NCBI GenBank assembly: GCA_021731815.1
Contig: JAKFWO010000031.1
Coordinates: 1-64,000 of the forward strand
Source of the DNA: Hyphomonadaceae bacterium
GTDB lineage: Bacteria; Pseudomonadota; Alphaproteobacteria; Caulobacterales; Aquidulcibacteraceae
Direction of reading: 5' to 3'
DNA length: 64,000 nt
Part shown: positions 9,889 through 18,053 of the stretch, piece by piece
How positions within the stretch are numbered: the first letter of the stretch is position 1
How the letters are laid out: each line of letters opens with the position of its first letter
Made by a program: the position numbers and the translations under genes
Notes under the pieces: generated by a model
What the model saw: the letters and a program-made list of their open reading frames with translations, nothing else
The model's database searches: none
What the model was told of the DNA's origin: nothing

Positions 9889-9964
9889 GCCTCATTTTCT
9901 CCCGCTGTGGTCCCGTGCGGTCTTATAGACAAACCCCTTCCCCTGAAGCACAATTATCACCTGG

Positions 9965-10049
9965 CCAAATCGGCCCGCAGACCAAATTGGCTGGCAGACC
10001 AAATCGGCCCGCAGACCAAATTGGCTGGCAGACCAAATTGGCTGGCAGA
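9965..10049. repeat. Five tandem 17-bp units upstream of deoB
   Basis: Five contiguous 17-bp units of two sorts: A (CCAAATCGGCCCGCAGA, 9965-9981 and 9999-10015) and B (CCAAATTGGCTGGCAGA, 9982-9998, 10016-10032, 10033-10049), in the order A-B-A-B-B. The order suggests an AB pair duplicated as a 34-bp block followed by one further B. The B unit contains the small palindrome CCAA-A-TTGG. The array ends 18 bases before the deoB ATG, so copy-number changes would alter the deoB leader and the trpF-deoB intergenic spacing. Unit length is not a multiple of three, in keeping with a non-coding location. Confidence 0.95.
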
Positions 10050-10067
10050 ATCGAAGGAAATATCGGA

Positions 10068-11297
10068 ATGGCGCGCGCGATCATTGGCGTTCTGGACAGT
10101 TTCGGCGTGGGTGCGGCCCCCGATGCGGGGAAATTCGGTGATGACGGGGCGAATACGTTTGGCCATATCGCAGAATCCTGCGCGCGCGGCGACGCCGATT
10201 CTCCGGGTCTGAGGGCCGGGCGGCTGCATCTCCCCAATCTCGTCGATTACGGTCTTGCCCATCTGGGGCGGGCCGCAGCGGGCAAGGATATTCCCCTGAC
10301 GGAGCGCGCGGATGGGGGACATGCGCGCGGAATTTATGGTTTTGCTGCCGAACAGAGTTTCGGCAAGGACACGCCCAGCGGCCATTGGGAAATGATGGGG
10401 CTGCCAGTGCTGTTCGACTGGGGTTTCTTTCCGCCGAAACCACCGAGCTTTCCGCCGGCTTTGCTCGACGCGCTGATCGGTGAAGCCGGCTTGCCGGGTG
10501 TGCTCGGGGATTGCCATGCCTCGGGCACGGTCATTCTCGACGATCTGGGCGAGGAACATATCGCGAGCGGCAAGCCGATCGTCTATACCTCGGCCGATTC
10601 GGTGTTCCAGATCGCCGCCCACGAGACCCATTTTGGATTGCAGCGTCTGTATGAGATCTGCGCAATCGCGCGGCGGCTGGTCGATGACTATCAGGTCGGC
10701 CGCGTCATCGCCCGGCCCTTTGTCGGGGAAAGACGGGGCGAATTCAGACGCACGGGCGCGCGGCGCGATCTGACCACCCCGCCACATGGGCCGACCCTGC
10801 TCGACCGGGCAAAAGAAGCCGGGGCCGAGGTCATCGGCATCGGCAAGATCGGCGATATTTTCGCCTATAAGGGCCTGACGCAATCGCTGAAAGCCGAGGG
10901 CAATGATGCGATCATGGATCAATTGCTGGCCAGTCTTGGCTCAGCGCCCGACGGTTCGGTGATTTTCGCGAATTTCGTGGATTTCGACACCTTGTTCGGC
11001 CATCGGCGCAATGTTCCCGGCTATGCGGCGGCGCTCGAAGCCTTCGACCGGCGGCTGCCGGAACTGACCGCCCGCCTCAAGCCTGGCGATCTTGCCGTGC
11101 TGACGGCAGATCACGGCTGCGATCCAACCTTTCCGGGGTCTGACCACACCCGCGAATATGTGCCGGTCCTCGGCTTCGGACCGGGGATCGAAGGGCGCGA
11201 CATAGGCGCGCGCAGCAGTTTTGCCGATATTGGCCAGAGCCTTGCTGCCCATCTCGGGCTTGCCCCGCTATCGGCCGGAACATCGTTTCTGGGGTGA
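10068..11297 (+). CDS. deoB: Phosphopentomutase
   Basis: Interconverts (deoxy)ribose 1-phosphate and 5-phosphate in nucleoside salvage; alkaline-phosphatase superfamily with two Mn ions. 409 residues. Metal ligands fall in VLDSFGVGAAPDAG at the N terminus and in LTADHGCDPTFPGSDHTRE near the C terminus; DTPSGHWEMMGLP is the cap motif and FVDFDTLFGHRRNV is also conserved. ATG 10068 follows GAAGGAA at a good distance. The frame is open further upstream through the 17-bp repeat, but family alignments begin at MARAIIGVLDS. No other deo gene lies nearby. Confidence 0.95.
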   Translation: MARAIIGVLDSFGVGAAPDAGKFGDDGANTFGHIAESCARGDADSPGLRAGRLHLPNLVDYGLAHLGRAAAGKDIPLTERADGGHARGIYGFAAEQSFGKDTPSGHWEMMGLPVLFDWGFFPPKPPSFPPALLDALIGEAGLPGVLGDCHASGTVILDDLGEEHIASGKPIVYTSADSVFQIAAHETHFGLQRLYEICAIARRLVDDYQVGRVIARPFVGERRGEFRRTGARRDLTTPPHGPTLLDRAKEAGAEVIGIGKIGDIFAYKGLTQSLKAEGNDAIMDQLLASLGSAPDGSVIFANFVDFDTLFGHRRNVPGYAAALEAFDRRLPELTARLKPGDLAVLTADHGCDPTFPGSDHTREYVPVLGFGPGIEGRDIGARSSFADIGQSLAAHLGLAPLSAGTSFLG

Positions 11298-11382
11298 GCG
11301 CAGGCCTGGATGCGGGACCCGTTGCCGGGGGCAAAGTGCCTCTAACCCGGCGCCAGGGACCCGGCGCCCGGTTCGCGACCGA

Positions 11383-11925
11383 TTATTCGGGCAAGCGATA
11401 ATGGAAATCATAGAAATGATTTCCGCCCTCGATCCGGATCTCCATATTGCCGGTCAATCCCGTCAGTTGTTCCGTGGCGGAATCCGGCACAACGCTGACC
11501 GAAAGCGTGCGGGCGCCCCTGTCCATGGTGCCGCTGTGCTGGAGCGTGAAACTGCCTTTCTGCCCGCCCAGTTTCGCATTCACCCGTTCCATGGCGACAT
11601 AGCCTGCCGATCCCTCAACGGCTGTGCGAAAAGACAGCATCTGGCCGGCGCTGTCGCCGCTCAGATCGCCCTGAAAGGACTTGGCGATCGACAGGGCGGA
11701 AGGCAATCCGTCCGCGGTCGCCAGCGGCGTCAGGTTTACCAGAAAAGTCCCGGATGCATGCTGCGTGGCAATCGGTGATTTTGGCATCAGCCCCTCATCC
11801 GAAAAACCCGGCGAAAAACCCGGCGAAAAACCTGGCGAAAAACCCGTCGCAGCCATGTCGTGGCCGACAAAGCTCGCGCCGGCGACGCATATCAATGACA
11901 GCACATGCACGAACCGGAGCATCAT
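11383..11925 (-). CDS. DUF3224-family protein with signal peptide and GFSP repeats
   Basis: 180 residues. From about residue 55 the sequence follows the DUF3224 pattern: ASGTFLVNLTPLA, KSFQGDLSGDSAGQMLS, EGSAGYVAMERV, GSFTLQHSGTMDRG, SVSVVPDSATEQLTGL, and a C-terminal HFYDFHYRLPE. The family is a small beta barrel of unknown function. The N terminus is hydrophobic (FVHVLSLICVAGASFVG) and probably exports the protein. It is followed by four GFSP repeats encoded by four 12-bp units. Two adjacent ATGs (11925, 11922) are possible starts. It converges on deoB. Confidence 0.8.
   Translation of the reverse strand: MMLRFVHVLSLICVAGASFVGHDMAATGFSPGFSPGFSPGFSDEGLMPKSPIATQHASGTFLVNLTPLATADGLPSALSIAKSFQGDLSGDSAGQMLSFRTAVEGSAGYVAMERVNAKLGGQKGSFTLQHSGTMDRGARTLSVSVVPDSATEQLTGLTGNMEIRIEGGNHFYDFHYRLPE
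11801..11848. repeat. Four tandem 12-bp units inside the DUF3224 gene
   Basis: Four units of GAAAAACCCGGC (11801-11812, 11813-11824, then two with one change each to 11848). Read on the minus strand they encode (GFSP)n directly after the signal peptide region. The unit is a multiple of three, so copy-number changes keep the reading frame. Confidence 0.95.
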
Positions 11926-12031
11926 TGCTTATGGATCAGGCGTGGCGGCCGCGTCAATATGAAACCAATTCCCGACCGCGAGGTAATTTCGAACCTTGCG
12001 GGTGTCACCGGAAGGATCGTTATATGTGTCG

Positions 12032-12406
12032 CTAAAACAGTTCCACCGGCGAGAGCGCAGGCGCACGGAGCTCGCCAAACAGGCTTCGGCGAAGCTCCTC
12101 AAGATTGATGACGCCGGAGATCATTCTGTGCAATTCCGCTTCCGATTGATCGGAGTAGACGTCCAGCACCTCGAGCGCACGGGCGAGGCCGGTCAGCTTT
12201 TGCCGTTGCAGATCAAGACCCTGCAGAGCTGCTCCGTCACGACATTCCCCGACCAGTCGCGCACCAATGGAGTCAATTTCGGTGGCGCTTTCCTCGATCA
12301 TTGTGGCGATCGTCGCCACCAGACGCCGCCACGAGGCCGTGCCCGATGCCCCGTCACCGACGGGGGATTCCGGATTCGGAGCCCTTGTTTCGCAAATCAT
12401 ATTCAT
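12032..12406 (-). CDS. Small CheT/CheZ-like candidate protein divergent from cheD
   Basis: 124 residues from ATG 12406, which is preceded by GGGGTGAG at good spacing; ATG 12400 is an alternative. The protein is predicted largely helical and has ALQGLDLQRQKLTGLARAL. This contains LQxxDxxRQ, with a DxxxQ pair like the catalytic Asp and Gln of the CheZ phosphatase helix and of the alphaproteobacterial CheT proteins. Gene context supports chemotaxis: it is divergently arranged with cheD. The C terminus ends in VELF, and CheD ends in IELF. Function is inferred; the sequence is short and the match is only to the motif. Alternative: an unrelated small helical protein. Confidence 0.5.
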   Translation of the reverse strand: MNMICETRAPNPESPVGDGASGTASWRRLVATIATMIEESATEIDSIGARLVGECRDGAALQGLDLQRQKLTGLARALEVLDVYSDQSEAELHRMISGVINLEELRRSLFGELRAPALSPVELF

Positions 12407-12527
12407 TCTCACCCCGAAATTTTGGCTGACTGTCGCGAAATGTCTTGCTTCGGATCGTGCCAGCATAAAACACCAGAAAGGTTTTAGTCCGATAAAGGAC
12501 ATTGCAGGAAATTTCGCGGAAGGTTGC

Positions 12528-13148
12528 ATGCCCGTCCAAATGCAGAGCACGAACACGGCTTTATCCGGTGGGAATTCCGCGCCCGGTCCTGCGGATCTCG
12601 CGATTGAAGCCCTGATCGGTGGGGAATGTCGCGCCTCGCTTGACCCCCTGAGAGGCTATTCGACGGTGTTGGGCTCTTGTGTTTCGCTGTGCCTGTTTGA
12701 TCCGGTGAGCAAAGCGGGGGGGATGAATCACTTTCTGCTTCCCGAGCCACCGGTGCATGCACGCGAAGATCGCAGCCCTGACTGGAGTTTTCGCTATGGC
12801 GTGCAGGCCATGGAGGAATTGCTCAACGCCGTGTTCAAACTTTCGGGTCGCTCGCGCACCGATTTTCGTGCCAAGCTCGTAGGTGGTGCGCGGTTGAGTG
12901 GCGCGCTTGCCGATGTCGGCGACCGAAATCTCCGCTTTGCCGAAAGTTTTCTGGAAAAAGAGGGGATCAGGATCCTCAGTCGCCATACGGCTGGGACCAT
13001 GGCCCGGCGCCTGCTGTTCCATCCGGCGAGCGGGCGCGCCTTTGTCAAGGAAATCAAAGGATTGCCTGCACCGGAACTTTCGCTTCGGGAAGAGCGGCTC
13101 TTGCGGGTCACCTCGCCACCGCCCGTGGATGATATTGAGCTGTTCTAG
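12528..13148 (+). CDS. cheD: Chemoreceptor glutamine deamidase CheD
   Basis: 206 residues. CheD deamidates specific glutamines in methyl-accepting chemoreceptors. The catalytic Cys is in TVLGSCVSLCLFDP and the catalytic His in AGGMNHFLLPE, both in their usual positions, followed by YGVQAMEELLN and KLVGGARLSG. ATG 12528 has GGAAGG six bases upstream; a second ATG lies at 12540. The stop codon overlaps the first base of a repeated hairpin element. No cheA, cheB, cheR, cheW or cheY is in the window, so cheD stands apart from the main chemotaxis operon, with only the CheT-like candidate beside it. Confidence 0.93.
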   Translation: MPVQMQSTNTALSGGNSAPGPADLAIEALIGGECRASLDPLRGYSTVLGSCVSLCLFDPVSKAGGMNHFLLPEPPVHAREDRSPDWSFRYGVQAMEELLNAVFKLSGRSRTDFRAKLVGGARLSGALADVGDRNLRFAESFLEKEGIRILSRHTAGTMARRLLFHPASGRAFVKEIKGLPAPELSLREERLLRVTSPPPVDDIELF

Positions 13149-13375
13149 AGCATTTTCAAAGAGATCGACGTCGATTTCTGATTTAAAAAATTCTCTAATT
13201 CAATAATTTGGAGCGCATTCGAACGAAATACCGGACCCCACTTTTACTGAATGCGCTCCAGAGCATTTTCAAGGGAATCCGAGCCGAGTTCTGAATTGAA
13301 AATGTTTGCATTCAATGATTTAAAGCGCATTCGGAAGATAAACCGGATTCCACTTTTCCTGAATGCGCTTTAGAG
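13147..13375. repeat. Two tandem ~113-bp intergenic repeats, each ending in a long-stem hairpin
   Basis: Unit 1 (13147-13259) and unit 2 (13260-13375) both start AGAGCATTTTCAA and end in a hairpin. Stem 1: GGAGCGCATTC (13210-13220) with GAATGCGCTCC (13249-13259), perfect over 11 bp. Stem 2: TAAAGCGCATTC (13321-13332) with GAATGCGCTTTA (13361-13372), perfect over 12 bp. The loops share ACCGGA and CCACTTTT. The two stems differ but each remains fully paired, a sign of compensatory change. The pattern is reminiscent of dispersed palindromic intergenic repeats in alphaproteobacteria. The stems could also act as transcript ends for cheD and lexA. Confidence 0.9.
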
Positions 13376-13653
13376 GTTCGATCCCGACATTTGCATCCCA
13401 CTGATACGAACCGGCGAGCAAATTCCCACAAAGCTTAGATGGCATGTCCATCGTTTCCCCGGTGCTTTTTTCGTGGGCCTTGGCCGCACTATTCCTGTTC
13501 CGCACTTCTGCGCTTCCCGTTCGTTCCGCCCTTTTGATCGTCTGGTCTTCCGCCCCGCCGGCCCTTCTGACTTTCCAGCCCACTCCTTTTCTTGCCCGCT
13601 TTGTCACAGTCCGGTCCGCGACACATCGAATGGCGCGGAGGGCCGCATCCCTG
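13376..13653. other. Intergenic stretch between the repeat pair and the lexA 3' end
   Basis: About 280 bases. Open frames cross it on both strands but none has a ribosome site or a recognisable product, and the longer ones overlap the 3' end of lexA. I see nothing that I can name here beyond the hairpin repeats just before it. Confidence 0.5.
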
Positions 13654-14337
13654 TCAGCAGCGTCGGACGAGGCCCGCGAGGGTTCCCTGAACCTGAACCC
13701 GGTCAGGGCCGAAAATCCGGGTACCATAGGCGGAATTGGCGGCTTCGAGGGCGATTGAATTGCCTTTGCGCCGGAAGCGTTTGAGCGTTGCTTCCTCCGA
13801 ATCGATCAGGGCCACAACGATATCGCCGGTCTGGGCGGTGTCGGTGCGGCGCAGAACGGCGATGTCGCCGTCCAATATTCCGGCGTCGATCATCGAATCG
13901 CCCTGCACAATCAGGGCGAAGAGGTCTCCGTCGCCAAACAGGTCCTGGGGGGTCCCGATGCTCGAGATCTCGTTTTGGATCGCTGCGATGGGTGTACCGG
14001 CGGCGATTCGCCCAAGAACCGGAATTTCACCATTATTCGAGCGTCCCTGAAGGCCGCGTGCCGTGGGAATAATGGCCGGGCGGAAGGGCGTCCGCCCGCG
14101 GGGTGGTGCCGCAGGCGTGGCCTCTTCCGGCATTTTGAGCACTTCAAGCGCGCGCGCGCGATGTGGAAGACGGCGAAGAAATCCCCGTTCTTCAAGTGCC
14201 ACGATCAGCCGGTGTATTCCGGATTTCGACGCGAGATCCAGCGCATCGCGCATTTCATCGAAAGAAGGCGAGGTTCCTGTTTCTTTTATTCTCTGATGAA
14301 TAAAGAGCAGTAATTCCCTTTGCTTGGCGGTCAGCAT
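13654..14337 (-). CDS. lexA: LexA SOS repressor
   Basis: 227 residues. The N-terminal winged-helix domain ([20 protein letters not shown], then [21 protein letters not shown]) binds the SOS box. The C-terminal S24 domain has the self-cleavage Ala-Gly bond in [11 protein letters not shown], the catalytic Ser in [11 protein letters not shown] and the catalytic Lys in [10 protein letters not shown]. Cleavage is triggered by RecA filaments after DNA damage. A match to the alphaproteobacterial LexA box lies about 90 bases upstream, so autoregulation is expected. It is transcribed toward the hairpin repeats, away from the sugar transferase. Confidence 0.96.
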   Translation of the reverse strand: MLTAKQRELLLFIHQRIKETGTSPSFDEMRDALDLASKSGIHRLIVALEERGFLRRLPHRARALEVLKMPEEATPAAPPRGRTPFRPAIIPTARGLQGRSNNGEIPVLGRIAAGTPIAAIQNEISSIGTPQDLFGDGDLFALIVQGDSMIDAGILDGDIAVLRRTDTAQTGDIVVALIDSEEATLKRFRRKGNSIALEAANSAYGTRIFGPDRVQVQGTLAGLVRRC

Positions 14338-14424
14338 CCGGATTTCACCCTGTGGCGCGAGTACGGAATTAACGGCAGGACGGCACCTCGCCGTACAGCC
14401 ACATCCTGAGAACGAATGTAAAAC

Positions 14425-14439
14425 GTTCTACAGACGTTC
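14425..14439. promoter_or_regulatory. LexA (SOS) box upstream of lexA
   Basis: GTTC (14425-14428), seven bases TACAGAC, GTTC (14436-14439): an exact match to the direct-repeat SOS box GTTC-N7-GTTC known for alphaproteobacteria. It lies about 90 bases upstream of the lexA start codon. A further GAAC at 14410-14413 may form part of an extended site. Confidence 0.85.
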
Positions 14440-14484
14440 GTGTTTCGCGTCAAGCCGTCACAATGTAGCGATGTGCGTGTGCGC

Positions 14485-15261
14485 TCAGCGATTGCGCCCG
14501 GTGAGGATCGCCCCGGGGGTTGCGGCGAGGATTTTCAGATCGCCTCGCAGGCTGGAATGCCGGACATAGTCCACATCCATTCTGATGCGGGTTGTGATTG
14601 CCCCTTCCTCGTCCCGCCCGACCTGCCATGCGCCGGTCATGCCGGGGCGGGCCAGCCGGTAATATTTCCTGTCGGGACCAAAGTGATGGACTTCCTCCGG
14701 GGTGGCGGGGCGGGGACCAACAAGGCTCATTTCCCCGCGCAATATATTGATCAATTGAGGTAATTCATCGAGCCCTGAACGACGCAAAATACCCCCCACC
14801 GGGGTGACACGCGGATCTGTGCGCAGCTTGCGCCCCGACCGCCATTGGGCGGATGCAGTCGGATCCGCGCGCAGAATCGCGTGGAGCCGGAATTCTGCCT
14901 CCGGCTGCATGGTCCGGAATTTCAGACATTCGAATATCAATCCGTCGCGGCCCATCCGGCTGTGGCGAAAAAGGATCGGGCCGCGGCCGGTAAACCTGAT
15001 CGCCACCGCGATGGCCAGCATGACCGGCGCGAGGATGGCGAGCAGGATGAAACTCACCACGAGGTCAAACACCCGCTTTGTCCAGCGATCATGATGGGCG
15101 TAGAGCGCGGCCAGCCCGTCATCGCTGTGGCGATCCACGGTTTCAGAAAAACGCCCGAAGGACTTGCGTGCTGTCGCGGGTTCCTGGCGGGCATGTGCCA
15201 CACCTCGCCGCGGTTCTGTCGGCGTCGAATCAAGGAGGTGTCTGAAATCCGGACGTGACAT
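14485..15261 (-). CDS. Undecaprenyl-phosphate sugar phosphotransferase (bacterial sugar transferase)
   Basis: 258 residues from ATG 15261 (GAGAGAG upstream). The protein has a ~55-residue N-terminal tail, one hydrophobic segment (RVFDLVVSFILLAILAPVM) and a cytoplasmic catalytic domain with GPILFRHSRMGRDG, LKFRTMQPEAE, KLRTDPRVTPVGG, LRRSGLDELPQLINILRGEM and SLVGPRPATPEE. These are the marks of the WcaJ/ExoY/PglC-type monotopic phosphoglycosyl transferases, which start lipid-linked glycan assembly at the inner membrane by moving a sugar phosphate onto undecaprenyl phosphate. No other glycan genes are near, so the polymer it serves is unknown. Confidence 0.9.
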   Translation of the reverse strand: MSRPDFRHLLDSTPTEPRRGVAHARQEPATARKSFGRFSETVDRHSDDGLAALYAHHDRWTKRVFDLVVSFILLAILAPVMLAIAVAIRFTGRGPILFRHSRMGRDGLIFECLKFRTMQPEAEFRLHAILRADPTASAQWRSGRKLRTDPRVTPVGGILRRSGLDELPQLINILRGEMSLVGPRPATPEEVHHFGPDRKYYRLARPGMTGAWQVGRDEEGAITTRIRMDVDYVRHSSLRGDLKILAATPGAILTGRNR

Positions 15262-15319
15262 TGATCTCTCTCGTTTGTTCTGTGCCAAACACAGCAAGAT
15301 CAATGCCAAACCGACAGGG

Positions 15320-16093
15320 TCAGCCCCTGAAACCATCCTTCATGATGCGGATTTCGGCAAAGGCCTCCCAATCGGCGCGCTGATCTTCCCCAAGCGCGCG
15401 CGCGATTTCTGGCGCACGAAGGAAGGGATTGGTTGCCTTTTCGAGTGCAAGAGTGGTCGGAACCGTCGGCAGATCCTGGTCACGGCGGGCGCGAATTTCG
15501 TCTGCACGCGCCAGAAGGGCGGGATTGAGGGGGTCCACACGCAGCGCAAAGGCCAGATTACTGGCGGTATATTCGTGGGCGCAATAGATTTTGGTGTCGT
15601 CAGGCAAGGTGGCGAGTCTCGACAGACTGTCCCACATCATCCTGCCATCCCCTTCGAACAGGCGTCCGCAGCCCAGTGCAAAGAGGCAATCGCCGACAAA
15701 AGCCGCTTTCGCCGTGGGAAAGTAAAAGCTGATATGGCCCAAAGTGTGGCCGGGTGTCGCGATGACCTGCGCCTCGATCCCACCCAGAAACAGCCTGTTG
15801 CCACCGGAAAGTTCGTGATCAATATCCGGAATGCGACTGTTCTCGTCGCGCGGCGCGAAGACTTGCGCGCCGGTCGCCGCCCTGATTGCTCCATTGCCGC
15901 CGGCATGGTCGGCATGCCAGTGCGTGTTCCAGATTTCGCTGATGTTCCAGCCCTGTTTGCGAGCTTCCACAAGATAGACCTCAGGATCGGGGGTATCGAT
16001 GGCGGCGCAGGCACCACTCTCCGGGTCCCGGACAATGAAACCGTAATTGTCAGACAGGCACGGAAACATATGAATCTGCAAGCTTGAGGGCAT
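15320..16093 (-). CDS. gloB: Hydroxyacylglutathione hydrolase (glyoxalase II)
   Basis: 257 residues of the metallo-beta-lactamase fold. THWHADHAGGN is the metal-binding motif; GHTLGHISFYF, FVGDCLFALGCGRLFEGD and IYCAHEYTASNLAFAL supply the other ligands and are typical of glyoxalase II. The enzyme hydrolyses S-lactoylglutathione to lactate and glutathione, detoxifying methylglyoxal. The presence of gshA later in the window shows the cell makes glutathione. ATG 16093 is preceded by TGGAG. It ends about 60 bases before the sugar transferase on the same strand. Confidence 0.94.
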   Translation of the reverse strand: MPSSLQIHMFPCLSDNYGFIVRDPESGACAAIDTPDPEVYLVEARKQGWNISEIWNTHWHADHAGGNGAIRAATGAQVFAPRDENSRIPDIDHELSGGNRLFLGGIEAQVIATPGHTLGHISFYFPTAKAAFVGDCLFALGCGRLFEGDGRMMWDSLSRLATLPDDTKIYCAHEYTASNLAFALRVDPLNPALLARADEIRARRDQDLPTVPTTLALEKATNPFLRAPEIARALGEDQRADWEAFAEIRIMKDGFRG

Positions 16094-16365
16094 GAGAACT
16101 CCAGGAAGCGGCCGGTTCGGGGGCAAAATGTCGGGGCCAGAACAGGTGCCAAAGCAGGGTCCAGTGTAGCGATTGTAATGGATTTTGCACGGCGCTATCT
16201 GCGTCTCGCGATCCCGGCTGCATGATCTGAAGGCTGCGCGATATTCTGCCGATCGCATTTCCGGGCATCCAACGGTCGTCGGATTCGGAATGTCGTGACC
16301 AAAAGCAGCGGGAATGCGGCAATTCGCGCTTGCATTTTCGCGAGGTTCTGGTCCAGAAGCGCGAC

Positions 16366-16758
16366 ATGAATGACGAAGCGCCGGGTCATCCTTCCCGTCC
16401 GCTCTCCGATCCGGGAGAGGGGGCGCGATTGGATGCGCTTGGCGAGCGGTTGCGATCGGCGCGAGCGGAGATCAGCCCGAAGCCGGCGCAGATCCATTCC
16501 CATTCGGGTGTGGATGCAGTTTTCCGGCTCGTCGGAGGTTTTGTCAGCCCCATCCTGATCGGGGTTGCGGGCGGATGGGCGGTCGACCATTATTTCGGTT
16601 TGAGCCCCATCGCAATTCTGCTCGGGACCTTTGTGGGTTTGGGCCTTGGTTTTTATGTTCTGGTCGGGCAAGCGGCTGCCGGGTCGGTTCGAACTGCGCC
16701 GACAGAGAATTCGGTGGGGCCTGCCCCCGCGGATGAAGATGACGGTGGTGATGATTGA
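16366..16758 (+). CDS. atpI: ATP synthase protein I (AtpI)
   Basis: 130 residues. A soluble N terminus with LDALGERLRSARAE is followed by two membrane segments (VFRLVGGFVSPILIGVAGGWAVD and PIAILLGTFVGLGLGFYVLVG) and an acidic tail. This is the alphaproteobacterial AtpI pattern. AtpI helps assemble the c-ring and may handle Mg. ATG 16366 is chosen because alphaproteobacterial AtpI proteins begin shortly before the LxxLxxRL segment. It leads the atpI-B-E-F'-F cluster. Confidence 0.85.
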   Translation: MNDEAPGHPSRPLSDPGEGARLDALGERLRSARAEISPKPAQIHSHSGVDAVFRLVGGFVSPILIGVAGGWAVDHYFGLSPIAILLGTFVGLGLGFYVLVGQAAAGSVRTAPTENSVGPAPADEDDGGDD

Positions 16759-16861
16759 AAGCGCTTCGGAAGCAGGGAAGTCCTGCTGCCGGAACGGGAT
16801 CGGAACTTGTCGGGCCGGGCAGTGAAGGCCTGTTCAGGCGAAGCAAGCGGGATCGGGGCGG

Positions 16862-17686
16862 ATGGCCTTGGCTATTGAACATTTGAACCTTGCCGGGGCG
16901 GCCCTGCTGCGGCCTCAGGTCGCCGAGGGGGGCGGGATCGATCCCATCCATCAATTTGCGTTGCACAAGGTCATTGCGCTACCAAAACTGTTTGGCCTGG
17001 ATCTTTCGATTTCCAATTCCACCTTGTTCATGATCCTTTCGGCGCTGGCGCTGATCGGGTTTTTCTGGATGGCCGGCCGTCAGAACGCGCTGGTGCCCAA
17101 TCGCTTGCAGAGCCTTGGCGAGCTTGCCACCGAAGGCCTGCGCGGCCTTGTGCGTTCCATGATCGGTGATGCCGGCGCGCGTTTCTTTCCGTTTGTCTTT
17201 ACTTTGTTCACCTTCATTCTGGCGATGAATTTTGTGGGACTGGTCCCCGGCGCTTTCACCGCCACCTCGCAATTGGCAGTCACGGTGACGCTCGCCCTGG
17301 TGAGCTTCCTGACGGTGCTCGTGGTTGCGTTCCGCACCAATGGTCTGCGCTTCTTCACCAAATTTTGGCCCAGGGGCGTGTTCTGGCCGCTGGCGCTGGT
17401 GGTGATGGTGATCGAGCTCGTTTCCTTCATGATGCGGCCGCTGACACTCGCGCTGCGTTTGTTCGGCAACATGCTTGGCGGGCATATCGTGCTCAAGGTT
17501 TTCGCGAGCTTTGTCGCCCTGTTGCTCGGGGCAGGGGGCTTGCTCTCCGCTTTGTCGGTGGCACCTTTTCTCGGCGCTGTCGCACTCACGGCGCTCGAGG
17601 TTCTGGTTGCGGGTCTGCAAGCCTTTGTGTTTGCGGTTCTGACCTGTGTCTATCTGAACGACGTTCTTCATATCGATCATCACTGA
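16862..17686 (+). CDS. atpB: ATP synthase Fo subunit a
   Basis: 274 residues with five to six membrane helices. Conserved positions include [11 protein letters not shown], and [20 protein letters not shown], in which the Arg is essential for proton transfer against the c-ring Glu; the C-terminal helix ends [23 protein letters not shown]. It forms the two proton half-channels of Fo in the inner membrane. It follows atpI by about 100 bases and precedes atpE by about 70. Confidence 0.96.
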   Translation: MALAIEHLNLAGAALLRPQVAEGGGIDPIHQFALHKVIALPKLFGLDLSISNSTLFMILSALALIGFFWMAGRQNALVPNRLQSLGELATEGLRGLVRSMIGDAGARFFPFVFTLFTFILAMNFVGLVPGAFTATSQLAVTVTLALVSFLTVLVVAFRTNGLRFFTKFWPRGVFWPLALVVMVIELVSFMMRPLTLALRLFGNMLGGHIVLKVFASFVALLLGAGGLLSALSVAPFLGAVALTALEVLVAGLQAFVFAVLTCVYLNDVLHIDHH

Positions 17687-17753
17687 TCGGATTGTTTGCC
17701 TTTCTTTGCTTGCGCATGGATGCGCAAGCTGTCGCGTTTCCAGGGAGAAAAAC

Positions 17754-17981
17754 ATGGACGCTGAAGCAGCAAAACTCATTGGCGCTGGCCTCGCCACACT
17801 CGGAATGATCGGTGCCGGCATCGGGGTGGGCAATATTTTCGGGCAATATCTGTCCGGGGCCTTGCGCAATCCGTCGGCTGCCGCCAGCCAGACCGGCAAT
17901 CTGTTCGTGGGTGCCGCACTGGCCGAGGCGCTGGGCATTCTGGCCTTCGTGATCGCCATCCTGCTGATGTTTGCCGTCTGA
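17754..17981 (+). CDS. atpE: ATP synthase Fo subunit c
   Basis: 75 residues, two helices joined by a polar loop. Helix 1 has the Gly-rich [18 protein letters not shown]; the loop is SGALRNPSA; helix 2 carries the proton-binding Glu in [15 protein letters not shown] 17754 follows AGGGAGAAAAAC. A TTG at 17706 would add 16 residues and is rejected because c subunits start close to the first helix. Confidence 0.96.
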   Translation: MDAEAAKLIGAGLATLGMIGAGIGVGNIFGQYLSGALRNPSAAASQTGNLFVGAALAEALGILAFVIAILLMFAV

Positions 17982-18053
17982 GAATCAATTGCGCGGGCCG
18001 GATCGCCGCAATTGGCGGTCACCCGGCCCGGTCAGCAGGGACGGTAGTCGGAC

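Noticed and set aside
9965-10049. CRISPR-like array
   Set aside because: Units are contiguous with no spacers, and no cas genes are present; it is a simple tandem repeat. The same applies to the other arrays.
13320-13727. Possible gene overlapping the lexA 3' end and the hairpin repeats
   Set aside because: It reads through both palindromic elements and part of lexA with no ribosome site or domain.
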